Below are positions 61,386 to 64,000 of a DNA stretch of 64,000 nt, piece after piece. Under the pieces are notes generated by a model, which was not told where the DNA came from, ran no database searches, and saw only the letters and a list, made by a program, of their open reading frames with translations. Origin of the DNA: Verrucomicrobiales bacterium. GTDB taxonomy: Bacteria > Verrucomicrobiota > Verrucomicrobiia > Verrucomicrobiales > DEV007. A program made the position numbers and the translations under genes. Positions within the stretch are counted from its first letter, which is position 1; every line of letters starts with the position of its first letter. The DNA is taken from positions 62,001 to 126,000 of the forward strand of contig JARGPI010000016.1 in NCBI GenBank assembly GCA_029213005.1, read 5' to 3'.

Positions 61386-62645
61386 ATGCCACCCACGACC
61401 AAAGAACTCGAAATCGCTGATTCAGCCGCCCGCGTCTCGCAGGAGCTGGAGGGCTATCAACAAACCACGGAAGATCTTGTGGGTGAGAAGCTTGTGCTCA
61501 ATATGGGCCCGTCTCACCCGGCGACTCACGGGGTGTTACGACTCATCTTGGAACTGGATGGTGAGATCATCACGAAGGCTGATCCTGATGTGGGCTTCCT
61601 TCACCGTGGTGATGAGAAAATCGCGGAAAATATGCAGTATAACCAGTTTGTGCCTTACACAGACCGGTTGGATTACCTCGCTCCACTGGCGAATAACGTG
61701 GCTTATGCCTGTGCTGTTGAGAAGTTGATGGACTGGGAATTGCCGGCCCGCGGGAAGGCGATCCGCGTGCTTTGCTGCGAGATGGCAAGGATCTCGGCGC
61801 ACCTTCTCGGCCTGGGCGCCTACGCGATGGATGTCGGGGCGATGACGGTGTTCCTTTATACCTTCACCGAGAGGGAGAAAATCTACGATCTTTGCGAGTT
61901 GCTCACCGGAGCGCGCTTTACGACCAGTTATACCCGGGTAGGCGGTCAGATTCGTGATTTGCCGGACGGTTTCCTCGATCAACTCAATACGTTTTGCGAC
62001 GAGTTCCTCGTTCAGTTGGCTGAAATCGATGTGCTGCTGTCGCGAAACAAGATTTTCCTCGATCGGACCAAAGATATCGGGGTGATTTCCAAAGAGGATG
62101 CGATTTCCTACGGTCTGAGCGGTCCAAATTTACGCGGTTCCGGGGTGGAGCACGATTTGCGGAAAGCTCAGCCTTACCTCGATTACGAGAACTACGATTT
62201 CGACATCCCGGTCGGCGAATACGGTGATTGTTATGATCGTTACGCGGTCCGGATGGAGGAGATGCGGCAGAGTGTTAAAATCCTCCGTCAGTGCATCAAA
62301 AACATGCCCGACGGCGCGATCAATGTGGAAGACGCCAAGCAGCGTGTCCCCGGGAAAGAAAAGGTTTTGATGAGTATGGAGGAGTTGATCCACCATTTCA
62401 TCCTCGTCACCGAGGGGCTCGACGCTCCGGCTGGCGAAGTTTACTTCGGAGCTGAAAATCCGAAGGGCGAACTGGGCTTTTATATCCACTCGAAGGGTGG
62501 AGGAGTTCCTTATCGCCTGAAGATCCGGGCCCCGTCGTTTGTGAACCTCAGTATCCTGCCGAAATTGCTCGAAGGTCGCCTCATGAGTGACACGGTCGCG
62601 ATTCTGGGAAGCCTCGATTTTGTGATGGGAGAGTGCGATAGATAG
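61386..62645 (+). CDS. nuoD: NADH-quinone oxidoreductase subunit D
   Basis: The 49-kDa subunit of complex I, in the peripheral arm near the quinone site. The 419-residue sequence has LNMGPSHPATHGVLRLILELDGE (residues about 38-60), GFLHRGDEKIAEN, YTDRLDYLAPL and the C-terminal GSLDFVMGECDR. It is not preceded by nuoA-C; a Uma2 gene lies upstream on the other strand, so the cluster is split. A dyad repeat separates it from nuoE. Confidence 0.97.
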   Translation: MPPTTKELEIADSAARVSQELEGYQQTTEDLVGEKLVLNMGPSHPATHGVLRLILELDGEIITKADPDVGFLHRGDEKIAENMQYNQFVPYTDRLDYLAPLANNVAYACAVEKLMDWELPARGKAIRVLCCEMARISAHLLGLGAYAMDVGAMTVFLYTFTEREKIYDLCELLTGARFTTSYTRVGGQIRDLPDGFLDQLNTFCDEFLVQLAEIDVLLSRNKIFLDRTKDIGVISKEDAISYGLSGPNLRGSGVEHDLRKAQPYLDYENYDFDIPVGEYGDCYDRYAVRMEEMRQSVKILRQCIKNMPDGAINVEDAKQRVPGKEKVLMSMEELIHHFILVTEGLDAPAGEVYFGAENPKGELGFYIHSKGGGVPYRLKIRAPSFVNLSILPKLLEGRLMSDTVAILGSLDFVMGECDR

Positions 62646-62659
62646 ACAAAAATGATCAA

Positions 62660-62696
62660 TTGTACCCTATACAGTCCGAAAGTGTACAGGGTACAG
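62660..62696. repeat. Paired 11-bp dyad element, copy 6 (inverted form)
   Basis: GTACCCTATAC (62662-62672, one mismatch) and GTACAGGGTAC (62684-62694), centres 22 bp apart, within TTGTACCCTATACAG and TGTACAGGGTACAG. It lies inside the nuo operon between nuoD and nuoE, so it cannot be a strong terminator. Confidence 0.8.
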
Positions 62697-62733
62697 TTTG
62701 CTTCTTCCAACCAACGCTACAGAGATTTTAACC

Positions 62734-63228
62734 ATGCCTTTAGAAGTCCCATCTGAACTGGAAAAAAGCATCGATGACCGCATCACTCACTATCCGGTGA
62801 GCAAGCGATCAGCGGTTTTGCCTGTGCTTCACGAGTTGCAGCATCACTTCGGCTTCATCAATGAGGATGCGGTGGAGTGGACGGCTGCGAAGCTGGAGCT
62901 TGAGCCGATCAAAGTGCTTGAGGTCGTTACGTTTTATCCCGGATTTCGTCAGTCCGCTCCGGGGAAATATCACATCCGGGTTTGCCGGACTCTGAGCTGC
63001 GCTATGGCTGGTAGCTATGAGTTGATGGAATCGATCTGCGAGAAAGCAGGCATCGATCGCTCCGGGGTGACCCATCACGATCCTATCGCCGTCAGTGCGG
63101 ATGGGAAATACAGCATCGAATTTGCGGAATGCCTCGCCAGTTGCGGGTCAGGGCCGGTTTGCCTCGTAAACGATGATTTTCACGAAGAAGTTAAGGATGT
63201 GGAAGGACTTCTTAAAAAATACAATTAA
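62734..63228 (+). CDS. nuoE: NADH-quinone oxidoreductase subunit E (24-kDa type)
   Basis: A 164-residue thioredoxin-like [2Fe-2S] protein of the complex I NADH module. Ligands are in VCRTLSCAMAG and AECLASCGSGPVCLVND, the C-x4-C...C-x3-C pattern. An in-frame TTG at 62698 is possible, but the ATG at 62734 gives the normal N-terminus (MPLEVPSELEKSIDDRITHYP). It is 19 bp upstream of nuoF. Confidence 0.95.
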   Translation: MPLEVPSELEKSIDDRITHYPVSKRSAVLPVLHELQHHFGFINEDAVEWTAAKLELEPIKVLEVVTFYPGFRQSAPGKYHIRVCRTLSCAMAGSYELMESICEKAGIDRSGVTHHDPIAVSADGKYSIEFAECLASCGSGPVCLVNDDFHEEVKDVEGLLKKYN

Positions 63229-63247
63229 GGCCGGGAAGAAATTAGTG

Positions 63248-64000
63248 ATGAGCGACATCCGATACATCAAAGGAAAAGAGCCTCACCCAAGGGAAACCAG
63301 GGTCATTTTCAAAAACGTCGACCGCGAAGGCTGGGATCCATCGATCGCCTGTTATTTGAAGGACGGCGGCTATGAGATGCTGAAAAAGGGTCTCAAAATG
63401 AAGCCGGACGAAGTCCGCGAGGAAGTCAAAACCGCCGGTCTCCGTGGACGTGGTGGCGCCGGCTTTCCCGCCGGTGTGAAGTGGGGATTTATCCCGCCGA
63501 ACAACGAAAAACCCGTTTACCTGATTTGTAATGCGGATGAGTCGGAGCCGGGCACTTTCAAGGACCGTTACATCATGCATCAGGACCCGCATCAGCTCAT
63601 CGAGGGCATGGTGCTTTCCTGTTACGCGGTTGGTGCGCATCTCGCCTACATCTACATTAGGGAGGAATTTCCCGAAGCCGCTCAAATTCTCGAGAAAGCG
63701 ATCGCCGAAGCTCACGAAAAAGGCTTTTTAGGAAAAGACATTCAGGGCACCGGGTTTGATCTCGAGATCTACGTTCACCGTGGAGCCGGTGCTTACATTT
63801 GTGGTGAGGAGACCGGTTTGATCGAGTCTCTCGAAGGAAAACGCCCCTATCCACGAATCAAGCCGCCGTATTTCCCCGCTGCCATGGGGCTCTACCTCTG
63901 TCCCACGATCGTGAACAATGTGGAGACGCTCTGTCACGTCAAACACATCATCGAAATGGGTGGTGCCGAGTGGGCGAAAACCGGAAAACCTAACAACACC
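63248..64000 (+). CDS. nuoF: NADH-quinone oxidoreductase subunit F, 3' end cut by window edge
   Basis: The NADH- and FMN-binding 51-kDa subunit. The visible 251 codons include GLRGRGGAGFPAGVKWGFIP (NADH-binding glycine-rich loop, about residues 69-88), CNADESEPGTFKDR and AGAYICGEETGLIESLEGKR (FMN site). Start ATG at 63248. The [4Fe-4S] ligand region lies beyond the window. Confidence 0.96.
   Translation, partial: MSDIRYIKGKEPHPRETRVIFKNVDREGWDPSIACYLKDGGYEMLKKGLKMKPDEVREEVKTAGLRGRGGAGFPAGVKWGFIPPNNEKPVYLICNADESEPGTFKDRYIMHQDPHQLIEGMVLSCYAVGAHLAYIYIREEFPEAAQILEKAIAEAHEKGFLGKDIQGTGFDLEIYVHRGAGAYICGEETGLIESLEGKRPYPRIKPPYFPAAMGLYLCPTIVNNVETLCHVKHIIEMGGAEWAKTGKPNNT

Noticed and set aside
4774..62696. 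Dyad repeats as ordinary rho-independent terminators
   Set aside because: There is no T-run, two copies are direct repeats, one lies inside the nuo operon and one in a divergent gap.
1..64000. CRISPR arrays, insertion sequences or prophage
   Set aside because: No regularly spaced repeats with unique spacers and no transposase or phage structural motifs were seen.

Overview
The window looks like a chromosomal segment of a member of the Verrucomicrobiota (PVC group), probably a heterotroph of sulfated or complex glycans. This is inferred from gene content: three formylglycine sulfatases, two PSCyt/DUF1549-DUF1553 proteins with a DUF1501 partner, membrane-anchored Hanks-type kinases next to an ECF sigma factor, and many single-haem cytochrome modules. 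Base composition is moderate and even, and no prophage, insertion sequence or CRISPR array was seen.

Layout: 1-4.8 kb holds a cut-off membrane protein, a membrane-anchored pseudokinase and an M3 oligopeptidase. 4.9-11.4 kb holds sbcD, a pseudopilin-like anchored protein, argG with a clear terminator, a murein-peptidase-like protein, a DapA-family lyase and riboflavin synthase. 11.4-17.1 kb is a sulfatase / PSCyt-PSD1 / DUF1501 operon, followed by a hybrid histidine kinase, a GH71/GH99-like hydrolase and a NERD-UvrD helicase. 23.7-32.1 kb is a bifid-shunt and stress island: phosphoketolase, acetate kinase, small cytochromes, rhodanese and three two-domain universal stress proteins, one of them frameshifted. 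32.2-36.2 kb holds tRNA-Pro, infC (probably starting at AUC), a HAD phosphatase, an anchored protein and an orphan ABC ATPase. 36.3-44.8 kb holds a second PSCyt/PSD1 protein, a GlnD-like protein with a degraded HD region, msrA, an outer-membrane polysaccharide export protein, CvfB and a SelW-like gene. 45-51.6 kb is an ECF sigma factor with two kinases and a secreted protein that share one C-terminal sensor-like domain. 51.7-59.6 kb is a glycan cluster (two sulfatases, HGSNAT-like acyltransferase, Nramp-like transporter, M42 peptidase). The right end has TfoX-N and Uma2 proteins and the nuoD-nuoE-nuoF run.

The most notable finding is a pair of selenoprotein genes that ordinary gene calling would truncate. 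msrA (41449-42123, minus) has an in-frame UGA at the catalytic cysteine of the G-C-F-W motif. A SelW/Rdx-family gene (44609-44833, plus) has UGA in the C-x-x-U redox motif. Just after each UGA lies a six-base-pair hairpin with the identical loop AGUUU closed by C-G, which is a good candidate bacterial SECIS element.

The second notable feature is a family of six intergenic elements. Each is made of two 11-bp hyphenated dyads (GTAC-CCT-GTAC) whose centres are exactly 22 bp apart. Four copies have the dyads inverted and two have them in direct orientation.
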